Positions 34,343-42,642 of a stretch of 64,000 nt of DNA are shown one piece after another (within the stretch, counting starts at the first letter, position 1; each line of letters opens with the position of its first letter). The position numbers were made by a program, and so were the translations under genes. The notes beneath the pieces were generated by a model. That model ran no database searches, was not told where the DNA came from, and was given only the letters and a program-made list of their open reading frames with translations. The stretch is from Pedobacter sp. HDW13 (GTDB lineage Bacteria; Bacteroidota; Bacteroidia; Sphingobacteriales; Sphingobacteriaceae), in NCBI RefSeq assembly GCF_011303555.1, contig NZ_CP049868.1, forward strand, positions 5,580,001-5,644,000, written 5' to 3'.

Positions 34343-36423
34343 TAAAAAAAGAATTGCATAGCTGCTCGTTTTTAAATGATATACTGAACCGTTGCTGGTC
34401 ATTCATTTCTTTATCAGCTTTAGTCTTTATTTTTTTGGCTTTAGCCTCCGTGGCAAAAGCACAGGATAAGTCGCTGGTAAATACTTCAAACAGTCCTTAT
34501 GCCAAACTGCACAGCATTAACCTGAGCGATGTAACCTGGACAAAAGGTTTCTGGGCCGACCGCTTTAAAGTTGCTACCGAAACCATGGTACCCAACATGT
34601 GGGCCATTTATAACGATCCTAAAATCAGTCATGCCTTCAAAAACTTCGAAATTGCTGCAGGCTTAGATACTGGATCACATGCAGGTCCATCTTTCCACGA
34701 TGGTGATTATTACAAAACATTAGAAGCAGTAGCCGTACTTTACGCTTCGACCAAAAACCCTAAGCTGAACGATATGATGGATAAGGCGATTGCGGTAATC
34801 GGTAAATCGCAACGTGCAGATGGCTACATTTACACCAAAGCCATGATCGAGCAGCGAAAAACCGGCGCCAACAACCAGTTTCAGGATCGCCTTAGCTTCG
34901 AATCTTACAACATTGGTCACTTAATGACCGCCGGCTGCATCCATTACCGCGCTACAGGTAAAACCACCTTGCTCAATATCGCCAAAAAGGCTACCGATTA
35001 TTTGTATAATTTCTACAAATCAGCTTCGCCTACTTTGGCCCGGAATGCCATTTGTCCATCACACTATATGGGCGTTGTGGAAATGTACCGGACTACAAAA
35101 GATACCCGCTACCTCGAACTGGCCAAACATTTAATTGCCATTAAAGGAAAAATAGACGACGGAACGGATGATAACCAGGATCGTATTCCCTTTTTACAGC
35201 AAACCAAAGCCATGGGGCACGCAGTAAGGGCCAATTACCTGTATGCTGGCGTTGCCGACTTATATGCCGAAACTGGTAAGGATTCGCTTTTGAAAACGCT
35301 TAATTTAATGTGGGATGACGTAAACCAGCATAAAATGTACATTACCGGTGGTTGTGGTTCGCTTTACGATGGCACGTCGCCTGATGGAACCTCATACAAC
35401 CCGGCAGATGTGCAGAAAATACACCAGGCTTTCGGACGCGATTACCAGCTGCCCAACTTTACGGCACACAACGAAACCTGCGCCAATATTGGTAATGTGC
35501 TCTGGAATTGGCGCATGCTACAGATTAGCGGCGATGCAAAATATGCCGATGTGATGGAACTCGCACTTCACAACAGCGTTTTATCAGGCATTAGTTTAGA
35601 TGGTAAGAATTTCTTGTATACCAATCCGCTTGCCCAATCAAATGATTTGCCCTTTAAACAACGCTGGTCGAAAGATCGTGTACCTTATATCGCTTTATCT
35701 AACTGTTGTCCACCAAATGTAGTGCGTACCATTGCGGAAGTGAGCGATTATGCCTACAGCGTTTCAGATAAAGGCTTGTGGTTCAATTTATATGGTGGTA
35801 ACAACTTAAGTACTAGGCTGGCTGACGGCAGCAAGTTTTCCTTAACCCAAGAAACCGATTATCCATGGGATGGGAAGATCAAAATTACGATGAAAGAAAG
35901 TGCGGGCAAAGCCTATTCGATCTTTTTAAGGATCCCCGCCTGGACTCACGATGCAAAGATCAGCATTAATGGTAAAGCTGAAAAGATACCAGTAGTTCCG
36001 GGTACATACGCGGAGATTAAGCGGGTTTGGAAAAAAGGCGATAGGATTGATTTAAATTTACCTATGGAGGCTGTATTAATTGAAGCTAATCCTTTAGTAG
36101 AGGAGAACCGGAATCAGGTAGCCGTAAAGCGTGGCCCTGTGGTATATTGTTTAGAATCAACCGATTTACCGGGCAAAAGTATTTTCAATGCTTTTGTACC
36201 CGCCTCAACCAAATTTGAAGCTCAAACCATGGATATTGATGGAGCGAGGGTGATGGCATTAACGGGCAATGCTAAAATTGTAGCACCTAACAACTGGAAA
36301 AATGTACTTTACAAACCTATTGATGATAAAAATACAGCAACAACATTAAAACTGGTACCATACTTTGCCTGGGGCAACCGGGGCCATTCAGAAATGTCGG
36401 TTTGGTTGCCGCTGAGTAGATAA
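34339..36423 (+). CDS. GH127 beta-L-arabinofuranosidase-like enzyme
   Basis: A 694-residue protein with an N-terminal membrane signal ending near SVAKAQ. The (alpha/alpha)6 barrel carries the GH127 zinc and nucleophile residues: HNETCAN gives E379 and C381, and NCCPPNVVRTIAE gives C456 and C457. Their spacing is close to that of HypBA1 (E338, C340, C417, C418), where Cys417 is the nucleophile. C-terminal beta-sandwich domains follow. The family releases beta-L-arabinofuranose, and some members act on other pectic sugars. The start codon overlaps the GH106 stop. Released arabinose could feed the araBDA operon downstream. Confidence 0.93.
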   Translation: MIKKELHSCSFLNDILNRCWSFISLSALVFIFLALASVAKAQDKSLVNTSNSPYAKLHSINLSDVTWTKGFWADRFKVATETMVPNMWAIYNDPKISHAFKNFEIAAGLDTGSHAGPSFHDGDYYKTLEAVAVLYASTKNPKLNDMMDKAIAVIGKSQRADGYIYTKAMIEQRKTGANNQFQDRLSFESYNIGHLMTAGCIHYRATGKTTLLNIAKKATDYLYNFYKSASPTLARNAICPSHYMGVVEMYRTTKDTRYLELAKHLIAIKGKIDDGTDDNQDRIPFLQQTKAMGHAVRANYLYAGVADLYAETGKDSLLKTLNLMWDDVNQHKMYITGGCGSLYDGTSPDGTSYNPADVQKIHQAFGRDYQLPNFTAHNETCANIGNVLWNWRMLQISGDAKYADVMELALHNSVLSGISLDGKNFLYTNPLAQSNDLPFKQRWSKDRVPYIALSNCCPPNVVRTIAEVSDYAYSVSDKGLWFNLYGGNNLSTRLADGSKFSLTQETDYPWDGKIKITMKESAGKAYSIFLRIPAWTHDAKISINGKAEKIPVVPGTYAEIKRVWKKGDRIDLNLPMEAVLIEANPLVEENRNQVAVKRGPVVYCLESTDLPGKSIFNAFVPASTKFEAQTMDIDGARVMALTGNAKIVAPNNWKNVLYKPIDDKNTATTLKLVPYFAWGNRGHSEMSVWLPLSR

Positions 36424-36434
36424 AATTACTCTGA

Positions 36435-36540
36435 TCGTCATCTCGACTGAAGCAAAGCGGAATGGAGAGATCTATAATAGATTTTGCTTCGCAGAGCCTT
36501 CGGGTTCTCGACTACGTTGCACTTCGCTCGAAATGACGAC
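36435..36540. repeat. GTCAT-type intergenic repeat
   Basis: It begins TCGTCATCTCGACTGAAGC and ends CACTTCGCTCGAAATGACGA, with the internal word TGGAGAGATCTATAATAGAT. It occupies most of the gap between GH127 and the acetylesterase gene. Confidence 0.8.
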
Positions 36541-36570
36541 CACGGTAATCGCTAAAAAAATAACACAACA

Positions 36571-37989
36571 ATGAAATTAAAACTAATACTTTTCTTAAGC
36601 CTTTGCAGCAGCATTGCCTTCGCCACGGTAAAGCCTGCATCCATTTTTACCGATCACATGGTGCTACAACAGCAAAGCAATGTAGCCATATGGGGCTGGG
36701 CAAAACCCGCAAGCAAAGTTAAAATTGTGACTTCTTGGAACAAATCAAGCTATACCGTAAGTTCAGATCAGGCTGGAAAATGGAAAGTTAAAGTGGCTAC
36801 CCCTTTAGCCGGCGGACCATACGAAATTGAACTAAATGATGGCGAAAAACTGGTACTGAAAGACATCCTGATTGGCGAAGTTTGGTTTTGTGGTGGCCAG
36901 TCTAATATGGAAATGCCCATGAAAGGTTTTAAAAGCCAACCCATAATCGGTTCAAACGAAGTGATTTTAAAGTCTTCTAATCCAAATATTAGGTTGTACA
37001 CGGTTCCGCGTTCATCTATCACAGAGCGGCAGGATAACAGCAAACCTTCGCAATGGAAACTATCAGAGCCAGAAGCCGTTTCGAATTTCAGTGCTACCGC
37101 TTATTATTTCGGTTCGCTGCTGAGCGAAATGTTGCATGTACCCATTGGTTTAATCAACGATAGTTACGGCGGTTCTACTATCGAGGCATGGATGTCGCCA
37201 GATGATTTAAAGCCCTTTACAGAAGTTAAAATCCCTGCAAAAGGCGATTCCATTAAAGAAGTAAGCAGAACGCCCACTACTTTATACAACGGCATGCTTT
37301 ATCCGGTTATTGGTTATGGCATTAAGGGTGCCATCTGGTATCAGGGCGAATCCAATTACGAGCGGCCACAGCGTTACGAAGATTTATTCCAAGCCATGGT
37401 TTCGAGTTGGCGACAACACTGGGATAACGGCGAATTTCCTTTTTACTATGCGCAAATTGCACCCTACAACTATTCATTAATAGCCAAACCAGGCACCAAC
37501 TATAATTCGGCTTATTTAAGAGATGCCCAGCGCAAATCGCTCAGTAAAATCCCACATAGCGGAATGGCGGTTTTAATGGATATTGGCGAAGAAAAATCTA
37601 TTCACCCCGCCAATAAAAAGCAAGGTGGCGAAAGGCTTGCCTATCTAGCCCTGGCTCAAACTTATGGCATCAAAGGCTTTGGTGCATTTAGTCCTACATA
37701 TGAATCGGTAAGTATTGAAAAAAATACTGCCACCATTAAATTTCAAAATGTACCCAACGGATTAACTTCTTTTGGTAAAACATTATCTTTATTTGAGATT
37801 GCGGGCGCAGACCAGAAATTTTATCCAGCCAAAGCAGCGATAAAAGGCAGCAGTGTAATCGTTTCGGCCGAAGAGGTAAAAATACCTGTAGCGGTACGTT
37901 ATGCCTTTAAAGATTTTGTAAACGGCGATTTATTTGGGAATGATGGCCTGCCAGTTTCCTCTTTCCGTACCGACAATTGGGAGCAATAA
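36571..37989 (+). CDS. SGNH-type sialate/pectin O-acetylesterase family protein
   Basis: A 472-residue secreted protein with a signal peptide (residues 1-18, LFLSLCSSIAFA). The esterase signature FCGGQSNMEMPM gives the catalytic Ser, GAIWYQGESNY is block III, and MDIGEEKSIHPANKKQGGERLA gives Asp and His. A beta domain is inserted as in sialate O-acetylesterase-type (SASA) proteins. Such proteins in plant-glycan clusters often deacetylate pectin or hemicellulose. The nearby GH78, GH106 and GH127 genes support a pectic substrate; sialic acid is unlikely here because no sialidase or nan gene is present. Confidence 0.9.
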   Translation: MKLKLILFLSLCSSIAFATVKPASIFTDHMVLQQQSNVAIWGWAKPASKVKIVTSWNKSSYTVSSDQAGKWKVKVATPLAGGPYEIELNDGEKLVLKDILIGEVWFCGGQSNMEMPMKGFKSQPIIGSNEVILKSSNPNIRLYTVPRSSITERQDNSKPSQWKLSEPEAVSNFSATAYYFGSLLSEMLHVPIGLINDSYGGSTIEAWMSPDDLKPFTEVKIPAKGDSIKEVSRTPTTLYNGMLYPVIGYGIKGAIWYQGESNYERPQRYEDLFQAMVSSWRQHWDNGEFPFYYAQIAPYNYSLIAKPGTNYNSAYLRDAQRKSLSKIPHSGMAVLMDIGEEKSIHPANKKQGGERLAYLALAQTYGIKGFGAFSPTYESVSIEKNTATIKFQNVPNGLTSFGKTLSLFEIAGADQKFYPAKAAIKGSSVIVSAEEVKIPVAVRYAFKDFVNGDLFGNDGLPVSSFRTDNWEQ

Positions 37990-37999
37990 CCATGATTTT

Positions 38000-38176
38000 A
38001 ACCACAAAGACACAAAAGCAAAGAAATATTTTGAGAATGGACTTAAATGTGCTTATGCATTTGATATGGTCAATATTTTTAAACCATTCCTCAGGTGTTC
38101 TTAGATCTCTCAGGTGGTCGAAAATAATGCACCTTGAAACTAAAAAACTTGCCTTGGTGCTCTTAGTGCCTTTCTG
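38000..38176. repeat. Dispersed ACCACAAAG / GTGCTCTTAGTGCC repeat running into a signal-peptide coding region
   Basis: The left part AACCACAAAGACACAAAAGC (from about 38000) is partly complementary to the right part CTTGGTGCTCTTAGTGCC (38153-38170). The right part lies inside the DUF5703 gene and codes the hydrophobic core LALVLLVPFC of its signal peptide. The pairing is imperfect, about 70 percent by eye. Confidence 0.45.
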
Positions 38177-40430
38177 TTTCGCTATACCAGCTGCATTTTC
38201 ACAAGGAAAAGATTTAGCTAACGTAGTTTGGACTAACCAAAGTATCAATTCAGCCGAATCTATGCCGGTTGGCGGTGGCGATATCGGTTTAAATCTCTGG
38301 GTAGAAAAAGGCGAAGTTTACCTGTACCTTTCACGCAGTGGGACCTTCGATGAAAACAATACCCTCTTAAAACTTGGCCGAATCAAGCTCCAGTTCAGCC
38401 CGAACCCATTTGCTGGACAAACTTTTAAACAAGAACTGGTTTTGAAAGATGGTTATGCCCAAATCTCAGGTGCAAACGGAAAAACAAAAACCGAAATCAA
38501 AGTTTGGGTAGATGTTTTTAAACCTGTTATCCATTTAAACATCCAATCGGGCGAAAAAATAACAACAACTGCTAGCTACGAAAACTGGCGTTTTGCAGAC
38601 CGCATTACTAAGGGTAAAGAAAATAACCAGAACTCGTATAAATGGGCGCCGCAAGGCATTGTAAAAACATTAAAAGATGAAATTGCCTTTAAGCAAAACC
38701 GCATACAGTTTTATCACCAAAACAAAGCAGAAACCGTATTCGATGTAGCCGTAAAGCAGCAAGGATTGGAGGATAGAAAAACCGGGCTGTTTAATCCCTT
38801 AAAAAACCTGGTTTTTGGCGGTTTAATGCAGGGAGATAATATGGTAGTAGCTGGAAATTACAATGGAACTTATTTGAGCACCCCCTTTAAGGCCTGGAGC
38901 CTGAAAAGTAAAAAACCAACTACAGCCGAACACCTCACCATTACACTACATACCAGTAAAACTGCGGCTATTGATATCTGGGAAAAGGAACTAAACAGCC
39001 TTAACCAAAGCATCAAAAACGATCAGCAAGCCAGCATCAAATGGTGGAATAATTACTGGAACAAAAGTTTCATTTACATACAGGCTAAAGATGAAGCTGC
39101 TAACCAATCGGCTAAAAACTATCAGCTTTTCCGCTACATGTTGGGCTGTAATGCATTCGGTAAATATCCCACTAAATTTAACGGCGGATTATTCACTTTC
39201 GATCCGCAGCTTACCGATACAGCTTTAAAATATACTCCTGATTTCAGAAACTGGGGAGGAGGTACCCATACCGCACAAAATCAGCGTTTGGTTTACTGGC
39301 CTATGCTTAAAAGTGGCGATTTCGATATGATGACACCGCAGTTCGATTTCTATCTCAATTTACTCAGAAATGCAGAAATCCGAACAGAAGTTGCATGGGG
39401 CCATAAAGGAGCAAGTTTTACCGAGCAATTGGAGAATTTCGGACTACCAAATCCTGCCGAATACGGCTGGAAACGTCCAGCTGATTTTGATAAAGGTGTG
39501 GAATATAACGCCTGGCTCGAATACGAATGGGATACGGTTCTGGAGTTTTGTATGATGATCCTCGAAACGAATCGCTACGACAACCGGAATATAGATAAGT
39601 ATCTGTCATTGATTGAAAGCTCGCTAACGTTCTTCAAAGAGCATTATACTTATTTAGCCAAACAACGTGGTGCAAAAGCTCTTGATGGTGACGGGCATTT
39701 GGTTTTGTATCCCGGTTCAGGTGCAGAAACCTATAAAATGGCATACAATTCAACTTCTACCATTGCAGCACTGAAAACGGTGCTCCAGCGCCTGGTCGAA
39801 TTGCCTGGCTTAACCGAAAATAAACGTAACGAATGGACAGCAATGCTCAAAACCATTCCTGATATCAATTTCAGATCTTTTCAGGGGCATACCACCATTG
39901 CTCCTGCAAAACTTTGGGAAAGGATTAATAATGTAGAAAGTCCGCAACTATATCCGGTTTATCCATGGGGTATTTATGGTATTGGGAAGCCTGATTTAGA
40001 TACCGCCATCAATACCTTTAAATACGATACTGATGTACTTAAATTTCGCAGTCATGTAGGATGGAAACAGGATAATATTTTTGCCGCCAGATTAGGTTTA
40101 AGCGAAGAAGCAGCCAGATTAACAACGCTAAAATTAAAAGATTCAGAACGAAGGTTTCCTGCCTTTTGGGGACCGGGCTTCGACTGGGCACCCGATCACA
40201 ATTGGGGTGGCTCCGGAATGATTGGTTTACAGGAAATGCTTTTGCAGGCAGATGGAAAACAGATTTACCTTTTTCCAGCCTGGCCGAAAGCTTGGGACGT
40301 ACATTTTAAATTGCATGCGCCATACCAAACTACGGTAGAAGGAACTTTAAAAGATGGAAAATTGATCGATTTGAAAGTATTACCCGAATCGAGGAAGAAG
40401 GATATTATAAATATGAATAACCACAGATAA
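38127..40430 (+). CDS. DUF5703-containing secreted glycosidase-like protein
   Basis: I choose the ATG at 38127, giving 767 residues with a good signal peptide (MHLETKKLALVLLVPFCFAI, cleavage near AAFSQ). The longer frame from 37977 adds 50 residues without protein character. The N-terminal domain WTNQSINSAESMPVGGGDIG, then LNLWVEKGEVYLYLSRSGTF, is typical of DUF5703. The middle and end (ANQSAKNYQLFRYMLGCNAF, VLYPGSGAETYK, LYPVYPWGIYG) form a six-barrel like GH95-type enzymes. No activity is known to me. The extreme C-terminus (MNNHR) is coded by a CACAGAT repeat. Context suggests action on a pectic side chain. Confidence 0.8.
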   Translation: MHLETKKLALVLLVPFCFAIPAAFSQGKDLANVVWTNQSINSAESMPVGGGDIGLNLWVEKGEVYLYLSRSGTFDENNTLLKLGRIKLQFSPNPFAGQTFKQELVLKDGYAQISGANGKTKTEIKVWVDVFKPVIHLNIQSGEKITTTASYENWRFADRITKGKENNQNSYKWAPQGIVKTLKDEIAFKQNRIQFYHQNKAETVFDVAVKQQGLEDRKTGLFNPLKNLVFGGLMQGDNMVVAGNYNGTYLSTPFKAWSLKSKKPTTAEHLTITLHTSKTAAIDIWEKELNSLNQSIKNDQQASIKWWNNYWNKSFIYIQAKDEAANQSAKNYQLFRYMLGCNAFGKYPTKFNGGLFTFDPQLTDTALKYTPDFRNWGGGTHTAQNQRLVYWPMLKSGDFDMMTPQFDFYLNLLRNAEIRTEVAWGHKGASFTEQLENFGLPNPAEYGWKRPADFDKGVEYNAWLEYEWDTVLEFCMMILETNRYDNRNIDKYLSLIESSLTFFKEHYTYLAKQRGAKALDGDGHLVLYPGSGAETYKMAYNSTSTIAALKTVLQRLVELPGLTENKRNEWTAMLKTIPDINFRSFQGHTTIAPAKLWERINNVESPQLYPVYPWGIYGIGKPDLDTAINTFKYDTDVLKFRSHVGWKQDNIFAARLGLSEEAARLTTLKLKDSERRFPAFWGPGFDWAPDHNWGGSGMIGLQEMLLQADGKQIYLFPAWPKAWDVHFKLHAPYQTTVEGTLKDGKLIDLKVLPESRKKDIINMNNHR

Positions 40431-40500
40431 AAAGGATGAACACAGATTTCAATATAAAAAAACGTTATCCGTGTTTATCTGTGAAATCTGTGGCAAAAAA
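40420..40500. repeat. CACAGAT-type inverted repeat
   Basis: AACCACAGATAAAAAGG and AACACAGATTTC on the left are answered by CCGTGTTTATCTGTG and AAATCTGTGGC on the right. It supplies the stop of the DUF5703 gene and the leader of the SDR gene. A diverged relative lies at 48788-48818. Confidence 0.65.
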
Positions 40501-40509
40501 TGAAAAAAT

Positions 40510-41298
40510 ATGGATTTACAGTTAAAAGAAAAAGTTATTATCATTACCGGCGCGGCTAAAGGCATTGGCCGAAGTATTGCCGAAGTATTTGCTAAGGAAG
40601 ATGCCATTGCCGTAATTGTAGGCAGAAAGGCTGAAGACAACCAGAAAGTGGTTGACGAAATTACTGCGCAAGGCAAAAAAGCCGAACAGTTTGTAGCCGA
40701 ACTTTCCCGACCTGAAGATTGCGAAAAAGTAGTTGCGCAAATCGTAGCTAAATTTGGCAGGATAGACGGTTTGGTTAACAATGCTGGCGTGAATGATGGA
40801 GTAGGCCTTGAAAGTGGTAATTATGAAGGTTTCATGGCATCGCTGCACAAAAATGTAATACATTACTATTTAATGGCGCATCATGCCTTGCCCGAGCTGA
40901 TTAAAAGCAAAGGAGCAATTGTAAACATTACTTCAAAAACTGCCGAAACCGGTCAGGGAAATACCTCTGCCTACGCAGCAGCCAATGGCGGTAGAAACGC
41001 ATTAACCCGCGAGTGGGCGGTAGAGCTATTAAAATATGGGATCAGGGTAAATGCGGTGGTAGTAGCCGAATGCTGGACACCAGCCTACGAAACCTGGATC
41101 GAAACCCTGACAGATGCACAGGAAAAGCTGAACGAAATTACGGCTAAAATCCCTTTAGAAAACAGAATGACAACCGCCGAAGAAATTGCGAATATGACAG
41201 TTTTTCTAATGTCGAACAAATCAAGCCACACTACCGGACAGATTATCCATGTAGATGGCGGATATGTGCACTTAGACAGAGCTTTGGCAAATGCTTAA
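40510..41298 (+). CDS. SDR family oxidoreductase (L-fucose dehydrogenase-like) lacking the catalytic Lys
   Basis: A 262-residue cytoplasmic Rossmann enzyme. IITGAAKGIG is the cofactor-binding glycine motif and NNAG is present. S142 and Y155 have the normal spacing, but YxxxK reads Y155-A-A-A-N159, so the usual Lys is Asn. The C-terminal HTTGQIIHVDGGYVHLDRAL resembles bacterial L-fucose dehydrogenase-type SDRs, which begin non-phosphorylative deoxy-sugar oxidation. It sits directly before a zinc-type dehydrogenase. The substrate is inferred (fucose or rhamnose class); the altered active site makes activity uncertain. Confidence 0.88.
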   Translation: MDLQLKEKVIIITGAAKGIGRSIAEVFAKEDAIAVIVGRKAEDNQKVVDEITAQGKKAEQFVAELSRPEDCEKVVAQIVAKFGRIDGLVNNAGVNDGVGLESGNYEGFMASLHKNVIHYYLMAHHALPELIKSKGAIVNITSKTAETGQGNTSAYAAANGGRNALTREWAVELLKYGIRVNAVVVAECWTPAYETWIETLTDAQEKLNEITAKIPLENRMTTAEEIANMTVFLMSNKSSHTTGQIIHVDGGYVHLDRALANA

Positions 41299-41308
41299 AT
41301 ATTAATTA

Positions 41309-41405
41309 TTGAATGAAAGAGTTATGAATGATTGAATATTATCAACAATATATTTATTCATTAATTAGCATTCAATCTATCATTCAAAATTCAATCATTA
41401 AAATT
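41309..41405. repeat. AT-rich inverted repeat of ATTGAAT words
   Basis: ATGAATGATTGAATATT on the left is answered by AAAATTCAATCATT and TCAATCTATCATTC on the right. It fills the space between the SDR and zinc dehydrogenase genes and resembles the AATGAAC word repeats. Confidence 0.5.
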
Positions 41406-41408
41406 AAA

Positions 41409-42428
41409 ATGAAAACCCTTACCTGTACAACCCCTGGCACTTTCGAATATTCAGAAACTGAAAAACCTGAACTTCAAAAAGACCAGGCCATTATTAAAAT
41501 AAAGAGAATTGGCATTTGTGGTACCGACTTACATGCTTTTGAAGGCACGCAACCTTTCTTCAATTATCCACGCATTTTAGGGCACGAGCTTTCGGGCGAG
41601 CTGGTTGCCATTGATGGCAGAAGCGATTTTAAAATAGGAGAGGCTGTTACCTTTATTCCTTATTTTAATTGCGGCGAATGTATTGCCTGCCGCATGCACA
41701 AACCCAATTGCTGTGTTAAAATGCAGGTTTGCGGTGTGCATGTAGATGGTGGTATGCGCGAATATTTAACTGTGCCATCGCGTACGCTTTTGCATGGCGA
41801 AGGCTTGAGTTATGATGAACTTGCTTTGGTAGAACCTCTGGCCATTGGTGCTCATGGGGTGCGCAGGGCTGATGTACAACCCGGCGAATTTGTGCTGGTA
41901 ATAGGAGCTGGTCCAATCGGCTTGGGTACAATGGAATTTGCCCGTATTGCCAGCGCAGAGGTAATTGCACTCGACATAAATGATGACCGTCTGAAGTTTT
42001 GCAAAGAAAAATTAGGTGTTACACACACCATAAATGCCTTATCGCCTGATGTAACGGAGCATCTAAGTAAAATTACCAATGGCGATATGCCTACAGTGGT
42101 AATCGATGCAACAGGTAACCAAAAAGCCATAAACAATGCCATAAACTACATGGCCCATGGAGCCAGATTTGTATTGATTGGCCTGCAAAAAGGAGATTTA
42201 ATTTTTAATCACCCCGAATTCCACAAACGCGAGTCGACCTTAATGAGCAGCAGAAATGCTACCATTGTAGATTTTGAACATGTAATTCAATCTATCAAAA
42301 CCGGTTTGGTTAACCCCGCAACATATATCACCCATCAGGTTAATTTTGAAGACATTAAAGATAACTTTGAAAGCTGGTTAGATCCGAAAAACGGGGTAAT
42401 TAAGGCAATTGCAAAGATTGGGGAGTAG
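41409..42428 (+). CDS. Zinc-dependent medium-chain alcohol/polyol dehydrogenase
   Basis: The preferred start is the ATG at 41409 (MKTLTCTTPGTFEYSETEKP), giving 339 residues; the longer frame from 41328 only adds repeat-coded residues. GICGTDLHAFEG and GHELSGELV carry the catalytic zinc ligands (Cys, His, Glu). A four-cysteine structural zinc stretch, CGECIACRMHKPNCC, is present. The cofactor motif is GAGPIGLGTMEFA. Such enzymes oxidise sugars, polyols or threonine-like substrates with NAD(P). It follows the SDR and probably acts on a downstream intermediate of the same sugar. Not specific enough for a symbol. Confidence 0.92.
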   Translation: MKTLTCTTPGTFEYSETEKPELQKDQAIIKIKRIGICGTDLHAFEGTQPFFNYPRILGHELSGELVAIDGRSDFKIGEAVTFIPYFNCGECIACRMHKPNCCVKMQVCGVHVDGGMREYLTVPSRTLLHGEGLSYDELALVEPLAIGAHGVRRADVQPGEFVLVIGAGPIGLGTMEFARIASAEVIALDINDDRLKFCKEKLGVTHTINALSPDVTEHLSKITNGDMPTVVIDATGNQKAINNAINYMAHGARFVLIGLQKGDLIFNHPEFHKRESTLMSSRNATIVDFEHVIQSIKTGLVNPATYITHQVNFEDIKDNFESWLDPKNGVIKAIAKIGE

Positions 42429-42435
42429 ATAAATC

Positions 42436-42513
42436 TGTCATTCTGAACGCAGTGAAGAATCTCTAACCGAATTGTTTAATTGGATGGGATTCTTCACTGC
42501 GTTCAGAATGACA
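42436..42513. repeat. Long perfect inverted repeat, GTCAT family
   Basis: Twenty-six-base arms (42436-42461 and 42488-42513) are perfectly complementary, beginning TGTCATTCTGAACGCAGTGA, with a 26-base spacer. It lies between the converging zinc dehydrogenase and araA genes. Confidence 0.9.
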
Positions 42514-42517
42514 AAAA

Positions 42518-42570
42518 CCATCGTCCGCGTTTGCAACGCGGATGTACGAGAACAGCGATTGTATCGCTGC
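42518..42570. repeat. REP-like double hairpin, GCGATTGTATCGC family
   Basis: TCCGCGTTTGCAACGCGGA and CAGCGATTGTATCGCTG are two adjacent hairpins. The layout and spacer match the element at 28961-29009. Confidence 0.8.
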
Positions 42571-42587
42571 CGAACCATAGGCATAAA

Positions 42588-42619
42588 AAAAGCCGATAAT
42601 TTAGATCATTATCGGCTTT
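42588..42619 (-). terminator. Terminator of the araBDA operon
   Basis: A 12-bp stem (AAAGCCGATAAT and its complement) with a seven-base loop is followed, on the minus strand, by a run of T. It begins about 24 bases after the araA stop. Confidence 0.85.
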
Positions 42620-42642
42620 AACATTATCGAGCGCTTTGTTGC

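Noticed and set aside
36571-37989. A sialic-acid utilisation role for the acetylesterase
   Set aside because: There is no sialidase, neuraminate lyase or nan transporter nearby; the neighbours are pectic glycosidases.
37977-38126. Longer N-terminus for the DUF5703 protein
   Set aside because: The added 50 residues come from repeat-like DNA and would bury the signal peptide.
40420-40500. Riboswitch before the SDR gene
   Set aside because: The fold is a dispersed CACAGAT repeat with a relative at 48788, not a conserved aptamer.
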